Part shown: piece by piece, positions 18,625 to 27,553 of the stretch
Layout of the letters: each line of letters starts with the position of its first letter
Position numbering within the stretch: position 1 is the stretch's first letter
NCBI GenBank assembly: GCA_902563555.1
Contig: CACEXM010000006.1
Location: 1 to 59,882 of the forward strand
Direction: 5' to 3'
Source: an uncultured Pelagibacteraceae bacterium
Lineage (GTDB): Bacteria; Pseudomonadota; Alphaproteobacteria; Pelagibacterales; Pelagibacteraceae
Length of the DNA: 59,882 nucleotides
Notes under the pieces: generated by a model
Told to the model about the DNA's origin: nothing
Databases searched by the model: none
What the model saw: only the letters and a program-made list of their open reading frames with translations
Made by a program: the position numbers and the translations under genes

Positions 18625-19488
18625 ATGCCAGAATTACCAGAAGTAGAAATTGTAAGACACTCACTAAATAAAAAAATAATACAAAAAACTATTAAAAAAG
18701 TAATAGTGAGAAATAGAAATTTAAGAACTAAGATACCTTTAAATTTCAAAAAAATTTTAGAAAACCAAAAAATTTTAAATGTTGGTAGATTTTCAAAATA
18801 TCTAATCATTTTTTTATCTGGTAGAAATAAACTTTTAATTCATCTTGGTATGAGCGGCACAATACATCTTTTAGAGCATCATAAAAAAAATTTAATAACT
18901 AATATGAGTTTTTATAATTCACCAAAATTGCCTGATAAACATAACCATGTAGAAATTTTTTTTGATAAGTTTAAATTAGTATATAATGATCCCAGAAGAT
19001 TTGGTTTTTTTGAAATTATTAAAGACCAGGATCAATTTGAAAAAAGATTTAAAAAACTTGGACCTGAACCCTTTGATTCTAATTTTGATCCAAACTATAT
19101 CTATAATAATTTAAAAAATAAAAAAAAAAGTGTAAAAAACTTTCTTTTAGATCAAAATTTTATATCAGGAATTGGCAATATTTATGCTAGTGAAATTCTC
19201 TATTTAAGTAGAATAAATCCGTTTAAGGAGGCAAGATTTATTAATAAAGTCGAATGTAAAAAGATTTTTGAAAAAACAAAGTTAGTTCTTTTAAATGCTA
19301 TAAAAAAAGGAGGATCTTCAATAAGAGATTTTAAAAATATTTCAGGAAGCAAAGGATCATTTCAAAAAAATTTTAAAGTCTATCAAAGAGAGGGACTAAA
19401 ATGTAAAAGGGTAGATTGTAAAGGTATTATTCAAAAAAAAAATATTTCAAATAGATCAACATTCTTTTGTGGTTTCTGTCAAAAATAA
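18625..19488 (+). CDS. mutM: Formamidopyrimidine-DNA glycosylase
   Basis: MutM (Fpg) excises 8-oxoguanine and ring-opened purines and nicks the abasic site. The N-terminus is the invariant PELPEVE with catalytic Pro2 and Glu3; LLIHLGMSGTI supplies the catalytic Lys/Met/His region, with NDPRRFGFF and FISGIGNIYASEILY following. The C-terminal zinc finger is CX4C...CX2C (LKCKRVDCKG, FFCGFCQK), the alphaproteobacterial variant. Length is 287 residues. It is divergent from ubiE with 32 bases between starts, a conserved alphaproteobacterial pairing. Confidence 0.96.
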   Translation: MPELPEVEIVRHSLNKKIIQKTIKKVIVRNRNLRTKIPLNFKKILENQKILNVGRFSKYLIIFLSGRNKLLIHLGMSGTIHLLEHHKKNLITNMSFYNSPKLPDKHNHVEIFFDKFKLVYNDPRRFGFFEIIKDQDQFEKRFKKLGPEPFDSNFDPNYIYNNLKNKKKSVKNFLLDQNFISGIGNIYASEILYLSRINPFKEARFINKVECKKIFEKTKLVLLNAIKKGGSSIRDFKNISGSKGSFQKNFKVYQREGLKCKRVDCKGIIQKKNISNRSTFFCGFCQK

Positions 19489-19538
19489 ACCAATTATTTG
19501 ATTGACCGATACTATTTCTCAAGTTATACCCCGTTCAA

Positions 19539-19799
19539 ATGGCAAATACAAAATCAGCAATTAAAAGAATTAGAAGAATATCAAAACAAACTGCTGTAAA
19601 TAAGGTGCGAAAAAGTAGATATAAAAATGCTATAAAGAAGATGAATCTCCTAATAAATAAAAAAGATAAATCCGAAGCTTTAAAATTCTTACCTAAGTTG
19701 AATTCAGAATTAATGAAGATTGCAAAAACTGGTATAATTAAAAAACAAAATGCCTCAAGAAATATCTCCAGAATAACAAAGAGAATATCGTCTATTTAA
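19539..19799 (+). CDS. rpsT: 30S ribosomal protein S20
   Basis: S20 binds the 5' and 3' minor domains of 16S rRNA. The 86-residue, Lys/Arg-rich sequence begins MANTKSAIKRIRRI and has the KSRYKNAIKK and GIIKKQNASRNISRI segments of the family. It is the last gene before the A+T-rich gap ahead of dnaA, an arrangement (rpsT next to dnaA) shared by many Alphaproteobacteria. Confidence 0.96.
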   Translation: MANTKSAIKRIRRISKQTAVNKVRKSRYKNAIKKMNLLINKKDKSEALKFLPKLNSELMKIAKTGIIKKQNASRNISRITKRISSI

Positions 19800-20117
19800 T
19801 TTATATTTTAAGTTGTTTTAGTAATACAACCTCAGGATCTACAAAATCTATATTAAAATTTATTTATTACACAATATTTAGATTTAGTAAATAATATGAT
19901 CTATTTAAACTCAATTATAAATTTTATTAAAGATTTTATAAACGAAATATTTACAGATCGAAAATTTTTTTTTAATTTTTTACACAATCATAGATTTTAA
20001 TTTTAGTTTAAAATTTTTTTTAATTACACAATCCTAGATTTTATTTTTTTTTGAATTTTTAAAATATTTTGTTGCAATAATTTTTATTATAGCTCTTACT
20101 CAAGCCTCCTCATTTAT
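19800..20117. other. Candidate replication origin region upstream of dnaA
   Basis: This 318-base gap has no credible gene. It is extremely A+T-rich, with T- and A-runs. It holds two near-identical 19-mers, TACACAATC(A/C)TAGATTTTA, at 19981-19999 and 20025-20043 (one mismatch, 44 bases start to start), and a diverged third copy at 19866-19884. The first copy lies in TTTTACACA, which fits the relaxed DnaA-box consensus TTWTNCACA; the others match it with one or two mismatches. Direct repeats plus A+T-rich DNA next to dnaA are what an origin looks like, but no perfect TTATCCACA is present, and in many Alphaproteobacteria the origin is elsewhere. The dnaA promoter must also lie here. Confidence 0.45.
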
Positions 20118-21536
20118 ATGAAAAATATTTACAAAAATAAAGAATTAAGCAAACTCAAATCAGAAAAATTAGACTGGAACTTAATTCAGAATGAAATGAA
20201 ACGAAAACTGGGATCTGAAGTTTACGAAAGCTGGTTAAAAAAAATTGATTTTATTGAGGAATTTAATAGCTATATTTTGATTTCAGTACCCACAAGGTTT
20301 ATAAGAGATTGGATAACCTCAAGATATTTAGACCAAATTTTACAAATTGTTAAAATATTTAAAAAAAATTTAATTAGAATTGAATTTAAAATTGTTGAAA
20401 ATAACACCAGTTCTGAAAATCCAGATGTTAATGATATTCAAATAAAAAGAAGTGAAAATATTTCTTTTTTAAAGGACTCCTTTCTTCAATATAATCGTGT
20501 TGATCACAATAAAAGATTTGAAAATTTTATCACTGGAAGAAGCAACAAACTTGCATATGAAGCATCATTAAAAGTCACAGAAAATATATCTCAATATAAT
20601 CCCTTGTATATATACGGTGGTGTTGGAATGGGTAAAACACATCTTTTAAATGCAGTAGGTTTTGAGCTAAAAAAAAAGAAAAAAGTAATGTTCATACCGG
20701 CTGAGAGATTTATGTACCAATTTATCAAATCAATAAAAGCTAACGATATGGTTAAGTTTAAGGAATATTTCCGAAATACAGATATATTGTTAATCGATGA
20801 TATCCAATTCATGAATGGTAAAGAAGCTATGCAAGAAGAGTTTTTTCACACTTTTAATGCTTTGCTTGAAAAAGGTGGTCAAATAATATTATCAGCAGAT
20901 AGACCTCCTAATAAACTATCAAGAATACAAGAGAGAATTAAATCTAGATTTTCTGGAGGTTTGGTCGTGGATATTCAAAAACCTGATCTTGAATTGAGAA
21001 AAAATATAATCGAAAAAAAAATAAGTGAGTTAAATAAACTGTATGCGGATAAGATTGAAATTTCACAAGAAATTAAAGACTTTATAAGCCTTGAAATTTC
21101 AAACAGTATAAGAGAGTTAGTTGGAGCAGTTAATCGTATAATATCTTTTTCAAGAATTTATAACAAATTGCCAAATTTAGCGGAGACTAAAATTGTTTTA
21201 AAAGATTTATTAAATATTAATGAAAATAAAGTTACAATTGATTTAATACAAACATTGGTGTGTAGATTTTTTAAGATCAGTAAAAATGAAATGTTATCTT
21301 CTAGAAGATCAAGGTATTTAGTGAGACCGAGACAAACCGCTATATATCTTACAAAAATTTTAACACCAAAATCTTTACCAGAGATAGGTAGAGAATTTTC
21401 TAATAGAGATCATACAACCATAATTCATTCGGTTAAAACTATAGAAAAGCTTAAGGAGAATGACAAAGATATGGCAGAAAACATAGATAAGTTAAAAAAT
21501 CAAATATTGTATAATAATAAAGAAAATGAAATTTAG
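20118..21536 (+). CDS. dnaA: Chromosomal replication initiator DnaA
   Basis: DnaA binds origin DnaA boxes and melts DNA to load the replicative helicase. The 472-residue protein has domain I (~15-90, WNLIQNEMKRKLGSEVYESWL), a short linker, an AAA+ domain with Walker A YGGVGMGKTHLLNAVG, Walker B ILLIDDIQFM and sensor segment RIKSRFSGGLVVDI, and domain IV with the DnaA-box recognition motif SNRDHTTIIHSVKTI. The canonical motif starts GGRDHTT, so SN replaces GG here. This may go with the non-canonical boxes seen upstream. Its 3' end overlaps dnaN by 11 bases. Confidence 0.97.
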   Translation: MKNIYKNKELSKLKSEKLDWNLIQNEMKRKLGSEVYESWLKKIDFIEEFNSYILISVPTRFIRDWITSRYLDQILQIVKIFKKNLIRIEFKIVENNTSSENPDVNDIQIKRSENISFLKDSFLQYNRVDHNKRFENFITGRSNKLAYEASLKVTENISQYNPLYIYGGVGMGKTHLLNAVGFELKKKKKVMFIPAERFMYQFIKSIKANDMVKFKEYFRNTDILLIDDIQFMNGKEAMQEEFFHTFNALLEKGGQIILSADRPPNKLSRIQERIKSRFSGGLVVDIQKPDLELRKNIIEKKISELNKLYADKIEISQEIKDFISLEISNSIRELVGAVNRIISFSRIYNKLPNLAETKIVLKDLLNINENKVTIDLIQTLVCRFFKISKNEMLSSRRSRYLVRPRQTAIYLTKILTPKSLPEIGREFSNRDHTTIIHSVKTIEKLKENDKDMAENIDKLKNQILYNNKENEI

Positions 21537-22638
21537 TGTAAACCAGCAAGATTTACAACAAGCATTAAATTATTGTCAAGGAGTTATAGAAAAAAGAAGT
21601 ACGTTACCAATTTTGTCAAATATTTTACTAAGTGCATATAAATCAAAATTAATTCTAACAGCAACAGATTTAGATGTAATCTTTGTTCATCAAATTAATA
21701 ATATTGAAGTATTTGAAGAGGGCAAAACTACTACAACATCTTCTATTATGTACGATATAGTAAGAAAAATTTCCTCTGGAAAAAAAATTAATTTAACATT
21801 AAACGATAAAAATAAATTACAATTAGAATCAGATAAATCTATTTTTAACCTAAATTGTATAAACCATTCAGAATTTCCTGTGACTGATGAAAATTATAAT
21901 AATAATGAATTTTTAATTAAGTCAAAACAATTACTCAAATTGTTAAATAAATGTAAATTTTCTGTTTCAAATGACGAGACAAGACATTATTTAAGTGGCA
22001 TATATTTTCATCAAACTGAGGTAGATGAAAAAAATTATTTAACAGCCGTTGCAACGGATAGTCACAGGATGTCAATTTCAAAGATAAAGCTAGATAAAGA
22101 AATTAATTTTGAACCTATCATTTTGCCAAAAAAAACTATTTTTCAATTATGTACAATTTTAGACAATTATGATGGTGATGTAAAAATTTCAAATATGAAG
22201 TCAAAAATTAAATTTGAACTCAGTAATAGTATTCTAATTTCAAAACTTATCGATGGAAAGTTTCCAAATTATATTCAAGTTATACCAAAAAAAAATCATA
22301 AAAAACTAGAAATAGATTTAAAATTATTTTTAAATTCTGTTGATAGAGTTGCTTCAATATCTCTTGATAAAAAAGATGGGGTAAAGTTTAGTTTAACAAA
22401 AAATTCTTTAAATCTATCTGTTAACAATGCAAATAGTGGGGATGGAAACGAGACCCTTACCACATCATTTGACCACAACTTGGAAATAAGTTTTAACTCA
22501 AGATATTTAATTGATGTGGCATCACAGCTTGATGGTGAAAAAATTGAGTTACATTTTAATGATAATGGGTCTCCAGTTTTAATAAAAGACCCAAGTGATT
22601 TTGATAGTATTTTTATAGTAATGCCAATGAAAGGTTAG
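21526..22638 (+). CDS. dnaN: DNA polymerase III beta subunit (sliding clamp)
   Basis: DnaN forms the ring that tethers DNA polymerase III and repair enzymes to DNA. The 370-residue product shows the three clamp domains: QQALNYCQGVIEKRSTLPILSNI at the start, LSGIYFHQTEV...VATDSHRMS in the middle, and the C-terminal FNSRYLIDVASQLDGEKIELHF...IVMPMKG that forms the partner-binding pocket. It starts inside dnaA, so the pair is translationally coupled. Its end overlaps the convergent acyltransferase gene by four bases. The recF and gyrB genes that often follow dnaN are not here. Confidence 0.97.
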   Translation: MKFSVNQQDLQQALNYCQGVIEKRSTLPILSNILLSAYKSKLILTATDLDVIFVHQINNIEVFEEGKTTTTSSIMYDIVRKISSGKKINLTLNDKNKLQLESDKSIFNLNCINHSEFPVTDENYNNNEFLIKSKQLLKLLNKCKFSVSNDETRHYLSGIYFHQTEVDEKNYLTAVATDSHRMSISKIKLDKEINFEPIILPKKTIFQLCTILDNYDGDVKISNMKSKIKFELSNSILISKLIDGKFPNYIQVIPKKNHKKLEIDLKLFLNSVDRVASISLDKKDGVKFSLTKNSLNLSVNNANSGDGNETLTTSFDHNLEISFNSRYLIDVASQLDGEKIELHFNDNGSPVLIKDPSDFDSIFIVMPMKG

Positions 22639-23336
22639 CCAATTAAATCTAACTCATCATAAATATTTTTTTCAAGCATTTTTAAAAATTCCTCTTTTTG
22701 CAATCCAGGTTTAATGGGTTTAAGTATAGATATAGTAATTACTTTATTTGTTTTTTTTATACCCTGTTTGGGCCATACATAACCTGAATTGATCGCAACT
22801 GGTTGACACAAAATATCTAATTCTTCATAAATCCTTGATGCTCCTTTTTTAAAAGGTGGTCGATCTTCTGGTAACACCCTTGTGGCCTGCGGAAAAATAA
22901 CTATTGGTCTTTTAGAGTTTTGAATTTTTTCAGAAATATCCTCAAAAAAATTAAGATTATCTTTAGTGATCTTATCCCGTTTTATTGGAATTGAGCCAAT
23001 CTTTTTCAAATACCATCCGAAAATAGGAATTTTGATAAGTTCATTCTTTAAAATAAACACTGGTGAATTAAAAATAGTTTGAAGAAAAAAGGTTTCAAAC
23101 ATTGATTGATGTGAAGAGGCGATAAAAAATTTTTCATCTTTAATCATATTATCTTTCCCTTTAATAACTATGGTGGTTGATAGAATAATTTTTAGACAAC
23201 ATTGAGACCAATAGCCCATTAGTTTTCCACCTAATAAAGTAATTTTTTGTGGTAATAAAAGCGAGGGTAAAAAAATTATTGATATAAAAATAATACCTGA
23301 AAAAAAAGAAAATGAAAATAAAAAGTTTCTTATCAT
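22635..23336 (-). CDS. plsC: 1-acyl-sn-glycerol-3-phosphate acyltransferase
   Basis: PlsC-type enzymes acylate lysophosphatidic acid to phosphatidic acid at the membrane. The 233-residue protein starts with a hydrophobic anchor (FSFFSGIIFISIIFLPSLLL), then has the acyltransferase box SSHQSMFETFF (HX4E rather than the textbook HX4D), the KNELIKIPIFGWYLKKIGSIPI block and a modified FPEGTR motif (IFPQATRVLPEDRPPFKKGA). The HX4E and FPQATR variants occur in a proteobacterial subgroup, so activity is expected. It converges with dnaN. Confidence 0.9.
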   Translation of the reverse strand: MIRNFLFSFSFFSGIIFISIIFLPSLLLPQKITLLGGKLMGYWSQCCLKIILSTTIVIKGKDNMIKDEKFFIASSHQSMFETFFLQTIFNSPVFILKNELIKIPIFGWYLKKIGSIPIKRDKITKDNLNFFEDISEKIQNSKRPIVIFPQATRVLPEDRPPFKKGASRIYEELDILCQPVAINSGYVWPKQGIKKTNKVITISILKPIKPGLQKEEFLKMLEKNIYDELDLIG

Positions 23337-23348
23337 ATTTAGATAACT

Positions 23349-24563
23349 TTATATTATTTCAATAAGTTTTTGTCTTTTTGAGATCACCTTAGCTTTTGAT
23401 TTTTTAATTAATATTTCTGCTGGTTTAGGCCTTAAATTATAATTTGAACTTAAGGACACCCCATAAGCTCCGACATCAAAAATTATGATAAAATCATTCT
23501 CCTTTAATTTTTGAAATTTTTTATATGATCCAAATTTATCAGTGCTCTCACAAATTGGACCAACAAATTCATAAACTTTATTTGCATAGTTGTTATTTTT
23601 TAAAGCTGGTTTAATTTGATGTTTTGCATCATACAAGGCTGGTCGCATAAGATCGTTCATAGCAGCATCTAATATTATAAAATTTTTTTTGTATCCTTCT
23701 TTATTGTAAATAACTTTTGATATTAAAATACCTGTATTGCCAATTATAGATCTACCTGGTTCTAGTATAATTTTAGATTTATTTTTTTTTAAAAATTTTT
23801 TTATACTATTGGAATATTTATCGAGATTTAAAGTTTTTTTCTCATTATTATAACTAATTCCCATTCCACCGCCTAAATCAATATATTCAAAATTGAACTT
23901 TGTTTTTTTTATAATCTTATCAAGTATCTTGAGCATTTTTTCATATGGTTTTGAGTCTAAGATTTGACTTCCTATATGAACACTTAAACACTTCAAATTT
24001 AAATTTTTTGATTTTTTTACATATTTGACAAGTGTTAAGAATACTTTATCCGAAACTCCAAATTTATTTTCTTTTTTACCTGTTGATATTTGGCTCAAAG
24101 TCTTTGCGTCAGTGTTTGGATTCAGTCTAATTCCTACATCAACTTTAGCTTTGTGTTTCCTAGCAACTTTTTCTATTTGCAAAATTTCATTTCTAGACTC
24201 TGCATTTATAAGTAAAATTTTTTTTTTTATTGCGTATTCAATTTCAACTTTTGTTTTACCAACTCCTGAAAAAACAATATTTTTTGGCTTTATGCCTGCC
24301 TTAAGGGCTTTCATTAGTTCACCAATTGAAACAACATCAGCGCCCAAACCTTCTTTGTTAATTTCACGTAACAGATTTGTATTGGGATTAGATTTTACAG
24401 AAAAGCATATAATTGGGTCAATTTTTTTAAAATTATCTTTTAAATCCCTTATGTTATTTTTAAGTTTTTTTAATGAATAACAATAAAGTGGAGTTCCAAA
24501 TTTCTTGGCTAAATAAGATGCTTTAATACCGTCTACAAAAAAATTTTTATTTACATATCTCAT
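23349..24563 (-). CDS. lysA: Diaminopimelate decarboxylase
   Basis: LysA is the PLP enzyme that converts meso-diaminopimelate to L-lysine. The protein shows the PLP-lysine region ICFSVKSNPNTNLLREI, the GADVVSIGEL block, VHIGSQI, a Gly-rich phosphate-binding loop (DLGGGMGISYN), LEPGRSIIGNTG and the catalytic Cys region GPICESTDKFG. I start at the ATG before RYVNKNFFVDGIKASYLAKK (404 residues). The frame extends 30 codons further upstream, but that stretch covers the lipoprotein gene in another frame. The ATG overlaps the lptM stop as ATGA, marking a tight argH-lptM-lysA operon. Confidence 0.96.
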   Translation of the reverse strand: MRYVNKNFFVDGIKASYLAKKFGTPLYCYSLKKLKNNIRDLKDNFKKIDPIICFSVKSNPNTNLLREINKEGLGADVVSIGELMKALKAGIKPKNIVFSGVGKTKVEIEYAIKKKILLINAESRNEILQIEKVARKHKAKVDVGIRLNPNTDAKTLSQISTGKKENKFGVSDKVFLTLVKYVKKSKNLNLKCLSVHIGSQILDSKPYEKMLKILDKIIKKTKFNFEYIDLGGGMGISYNNEKKTLNLDKYSNSIKKFLKKNKSKIILEPGRSIIGNTGILISKVIYNKEGYKKNFIILDAAMNDLMRPALYDAKHQIKPALKNNNYANKVYEFVGPICESTDKFGSYKKFQKLKENDFIIIFDVGAYGVSLSSNYNLRPKPAEILIKKSKAKVISKRQKLIEII

Positions 24564-24685
24564 GAATATTTTGTGAAATAATAAGGTATTTTGGAAGTCG
24601 ATTCTTGATAGGTAGGATCTCCCCGTTTTCCACAAGACATTAACAGTAAGCAAATTATTAACAAAAGATTAAATTTTTTCATCAT
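24560..24685 (-). CDS. lptM: Small lipoprotein, LptM-like
   Basis: A 41-residue open frame between argH and lysA that is easily missed. It begins MMKKFNLLLIICLLLMSC, an ideal lipoprotein signal with lipobox LMSC, followed by GKRGDPTYQ, matching the CGxKGPL-type start of the LptM (YifL) family found between these genes in many proteobacteria. In E. coli LptM helps disulfide maturation of the LPS translocon protein LptD. Both ends overlap their neighbours as ATGA, so context and signal agree. The exact role here is by homology only. Confidence 0.85.
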   Translation of the reverse strand: MMKKFNLLLIICLLLMSCGKRGDPTYQESTSKIPYYFTKYS

Positions 24686-26073
24686 AATTGTTTCTTATAT
24701 TTTATTATCATTTTTTTAATATTATCAAAAGCAGTTCCTCCATAAGATTTCTTTGAATTTACAGAATTTTTTAAGTCGAACACTTTCAAAACATCTTTTG
24801 TCAAATTTGGTTCAACTTTCTTTAAATCATATAATGTTAATTCATCTAATTTTTTTTTTCTTTTCTCAGCCATATTTATTATAGTGGCTGTTTTTTGATA
24901 AGCTTCTCTAAAAGATTTAGAATGATTTTTAACAATGTAGTCAGCTAAATCGGTTGCGGTAATATAACCACTGCCTGCCAGTTCTAACATTTTCTTTTTA
25001 TTTGGATTAAAATTATTCAAAATTTCGTTAAGAATTTTTAAACAGTTATTTAAAGTATCATTAGTTTTAAAGACTATATCTTTATCTTCCTGAAGATCTT
25101 TATAATAAGATAAAGGCAAACCTTTAAGCACAGTTAACATTGAAAATAAATTACCGTACACTCCACCCGTCTTTCCTCTCAAAAATTCTAGCATATCTGG
25201 ATTTTTTTTTTGAGGCATAATGGAAGATCCTGTCACAACTTTGTCTGATAAATTTATTAAATTAAAACCATCAGAGTTCCAAATTATTAATTCCTCAGCT
25301 ATTCTGGATATATGCATTGCACATACAGAACAACTATATAAAAAGTCTATGACAAAATCTCTGTCGGATATAGTATCTACCGAATTGTTGGTAGGACTCT
25401 TAAAACCTAATTTTTTTGTTGTAAGTTTTCTGTCTATATTAAAAGAAGTTCCTGTTAATGCACATACACCAAGAGGATTTTCATTAAGACTTTCTAAATT
25501 ATTTAAAAATCTTTTTCTATCTCTAGTAAACATTTCAACATATGACATTAAGTAATGACCTAAAGATAGTGCTTGAGCATTTTTTAAATGAGTAAAACCT
25601 GGCATGATAGTTTTAATATTTTTTTCAGCAATCTTAAGATTGGTCTTGATCAATTTTTTTAAAGTTAAGTCTATATTTTGAGTAGCTGATTTCATCCATA
25701 TTTTCAAATCTGTAATAACTTGATCATTTCTTGATCTAGCTGTATGAATGTATCCAGCATCGTCACCTATTAATTGTGTAAGTCTTTTTTCAATGTTCAT
25801 GTGAATATCTTCAAATTCTTGATTAAATTCAAATTTATTATTTAATATTTCTTTTTCAATTTTATTGAGTCCATAAACAATTTTGTTTTTAATTTTAAAA
25901 GAAATAATTTTTTGTTTAAAAAGCATTTCTACATGAGCGATAGATCCTATTATGTCTTCTTTAAAAAGTTTCTTATCAATGCTAATTGAGCTCCCATATT
26001 TTTTATAGAGAGCAGATGTCTTTGTTTTTATTCGAGTATTCCAAATTGCCTTATTGTTTTTATTTTTTACCAT
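24682..26073 (-). CDS. argH: Argininosuccinate lyase
   Basis: ArgH splits argininosuccinate into arginine and fumarate, the last step of arginine synthesis. The 463-residue protein shows the superfamily motifs: IHMNIEKRLTQLIGDDAGYIHTARSRNDQV, TIMPGFTHLKNAQALSLGHYL, and the signature loop GSSIMPQKKNPD with the catalytic serine. Length is typical. It is the first gene of argH-lptM-lysA and is divergent from the thioredoxin gene with 24 bases between starts, so the two promoters must overlap. Confidence 0.97.
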   Translation of the reverse strand: MVKNKNNKAIWNTRIKTKTSALYKKYGSSISIDKKLFKEDIIGSIAHVEMLFKQKIISFKIKNKIVYGLNKIEKEILNNKFEFNQEFEDIHMNIEKRLTQLIGDDAGYIHTARSRNDQVITDLKIWMKSATQNIDLTLKKLIKTNLKIAEKNIKTIMPGFTHLKNAQALSLGHYLMSYVEMFTRDRKRFLNNLESLNENPLGVCALTGTSFNIDRKLTTKKLGFKSPTNNSVDTISDRDFVIDFLYSCSVCAMHISRIAEELIIWNSDGFNLINLSDKVVTGSSIMPQKKNPDMLEFLRGKTGGVYGNLFSMLTVLKGLPLSYYKDLQEDKDIVFKTNDTLNNCLKILNEILNNFNPNKKKMLELAGSGYITATDLADYIVKNHSKSFREAYQKTATIINMAEKRKKKLDELTLYDLKKVEPNLTKDVLKVFDLKNSVNSKKSYGGTAFDNIKKMIIKYKKQL

Positions 26074-26097
26074 GCTAATTATTTATACCTTTTTAAT

Positions 26098-26607
26098 ATG
26101 AGATTTTTAGTAATATTTATAATTTTAATTTCAAATACGTATGCAAATGAAACTCTGAATATTAAAAACCTTATAATTAATAAAGAATTAAAAGGATATA
26201 CAAATTTAACTGTCTTAGATGATCAAAATGCCCAAATAAATTTAAGTGACTATAAAGGAAACATTTTATTACTAAATTTTTGGGCAACTTGGTGTGCTCC
26301 ATGCAAAGAAGAGATGCCATCGTTAGATTTATTGAAATCAAACAAAGGCTTAAATAACCTTAAAATATTTCCTGTAAATGTTGGACAGGACAATGTGAAA
26401 AAAGCTAAAAAATTTTTTGATGATTTGAATATTAAAAATTTAAATTTATATTTTGATGAAAATATTAATTTGACAAAAAAGTTTGCTTTAAGAGGAATTC
26501 CAACCTCAATTTTTATTAATAAAAATGGAAAAGAATTTGCTAGGGTTATTGGTTCAATAGATTTTAATGAAGAAAATTTTATTGAGTGGCTTAAACTTTA
26601 TAATTAG
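26098..26607 (+). CDS. Periplasmic TlpA-type thioredoxin
   Basis: A membrane-anchored or exported thiol:disulfide protein of 169 residues. The N-terminus is a hydrophobic signal (FLVIFIILISNTYA). The thioredoxin fold shows LLLNFWATWCAPCKEEMPSLD with the CAPC active site and the cis-proline loop RGIPTSIFINKNG. Such proteins reduce apocytochrome c or other periplasmic thiols. In Alphaproteobacteria tlpA lies divergent from argH, as here. It converges with the HIG1-like gene, overlapping by four bases. I leave the name open between TlpA and CcmG-like roles. Confidence 0.9.
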   Translation: MRFLVIFIILISNTYANETLNIKNLIINKELKGYTNLTVLDDQNAQINLSDYKGNILLLNFWATWCAPCKEEMPSLDLLKSNKGLNNLKIFPVNVGQDNVKKAKKFFDDLNIKNLNLYFDENINLTKKFALRGIPTSIFINKNGKEFARVIGSIDFNEENFIEWLKLYN

Positions 26608-26807
26608 TTTTTAAAAAAATAAGCAAAACCCACTAATACGATAATAGCAATAAATTGTAATATTACTCTTAACTGCATTAATTTATTTGAGTATTTTTTA
26701 CTAGTCTCTCCACCTTTAAATAAGGTTCCGATTCCAAGTATAAGGACTACTCCTACTACGATTAATAGCGCTATTGATAATACTTTTAAAATTATTCCAG
26801 AAATCAT
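26604..26807 (-). CDS. HIG1-domain twin-transmembrane protein
   Basis: A 67-residue protein with two hydrophobic helices (residues ~4-30 and ~47-65) joined by a basic loop FKGGETSKKYSNKLMQLRVILQ. The loop pattern, SNKLM-x-x-RV-x-x-Q, is that of HIG1-type proteins; in mitochondria relatives (Rcf1) associate with cytochrome c oxidase and respiratory supercomplexes. A related role in the inner membrane is an inference. It is a single gene, divergent from the esterase gene with 48 bases between. Confidence 0.8.
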   Translation of the reverse strand: MISGIILKVLSIALLIVVGVVLILGIGTLFKGGETSKKYSNKLMQLRVILQFIAIIVLVGFAYFFKN

Positions 26808-26855
26808 TAGTTTATTGTAAGGTGTTCTACATTAAAAAAACATTAATTACAAACT

Positions 26856-27515
26856 ATGACATTTTGTCTTGACTCAATAATATTGAAACCTGAGAATGAT
26901 TTGGAGATTGAGAATGCAATAATTTTACTCCATGGATATGGGGGTGATGGTCAAGACATTAGTATGTTATCTTTAGGCTGGAGACGTCATTTGCCTAACA
27001 CAATTTTTATTTGTCCAAACGGTCATGAAAAATGTAAAATAAACCCTTCAGGTTATCAGTGGTTTGATTTATCAGAAGATGATCCTCAATATATTCTAGA
27101 TGAGTCTAAAAAAGCAGAGACTAAACTAAATAAATTTATAAATGAAATAAAAGATGAGTTTAACTTACAGAATAATAAAATTTGTTTATCTGGTTTTAGC
27201 CAGGGGTGTATGATGTCATTAAACTTGGGATTAATCTCTGATCAAAGATATAGCTGTATAGTAGGTTTTTCAGGAAAAATAATTAATCAAGAATATTTAA
27301 TGAAAAAAAAAAATGTTGATGCAGATATTTTGATGATTCATGGTGACGCAGATGAAATAGTGTCACCCAACTTTTTACTTGAGGCTAAGGATTTTTTTAT
27401 TAGGAATAGTGTGAATGTAGAAACTCAACTCATAAAAAACTGTGGACATCATATCCCAGTAGAAGCTTCAAGCATAGGATTAAATTATATTTTAGAAAAA
27501 TTTAATGATTGCTAA
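26856..27515 (+). CDS. Phospholipase/carboxylesterase family hydrolase
   Basis: A cytoplasmic alpha/beta hydrolase of 219 residues. The sequence has AIILLHGYGGDGQDI (oxyanion loop), the nucleophile elbow LSGFSQGCMMSLNLG (GFSQG), the acid in ILMIHGDADEIVSP and the histidine in NCGHHIPVEA, the standard triad order. The GFSQG elbow and length place it in the small carboxylesterase/acyl-protein-thioesterase group. The substrate is not determinable. It precedes the HNH gene by ~38 bases on the same strand. Confidence 0.88.
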   Translation: MTFCLDSIILKPENDLEIENAIILLHGYGGDGQDISMLSLGWRRHLPNTIFICPNGHEKCKINPSGYQWFDLSEDDPQYILDESKKAETKLNKFINEIKDEFNLQNNKICLSGFSQGCMMSLNLGLISDQRYSCIVGFSGKIINQEYLMKKKNVDADILMIHGDADEIVSPNFLLEAKDFFIRNSVNVETQLIKNCGHHIPVEASSIGLNYILEKFNDC

Positions 27516-27553
27516 TTATTGAAATAATTTTTTAATTAAGCTAGTATTATTTG

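Noticed and set aside
18593-18664. Longer ubiE with a hydrophobic N-terminus
   Set aside because: The extra 24 codons overlap the divergent mutM start and are not part of the UbiE family; the reverse complement of mutM accounts for them.
24025-24480. A 151-codon plus-strand frame opposite lysA
   Set aside because: LysA motifs are intact on the minus strand and this frame has no family-like features.
24564-24653. Longer lysA with 30 more N-terminal residues
   Set aside because: This stretch encodes the lipoprotein in another frame, and LysA homology starts after the ATG at 24563.
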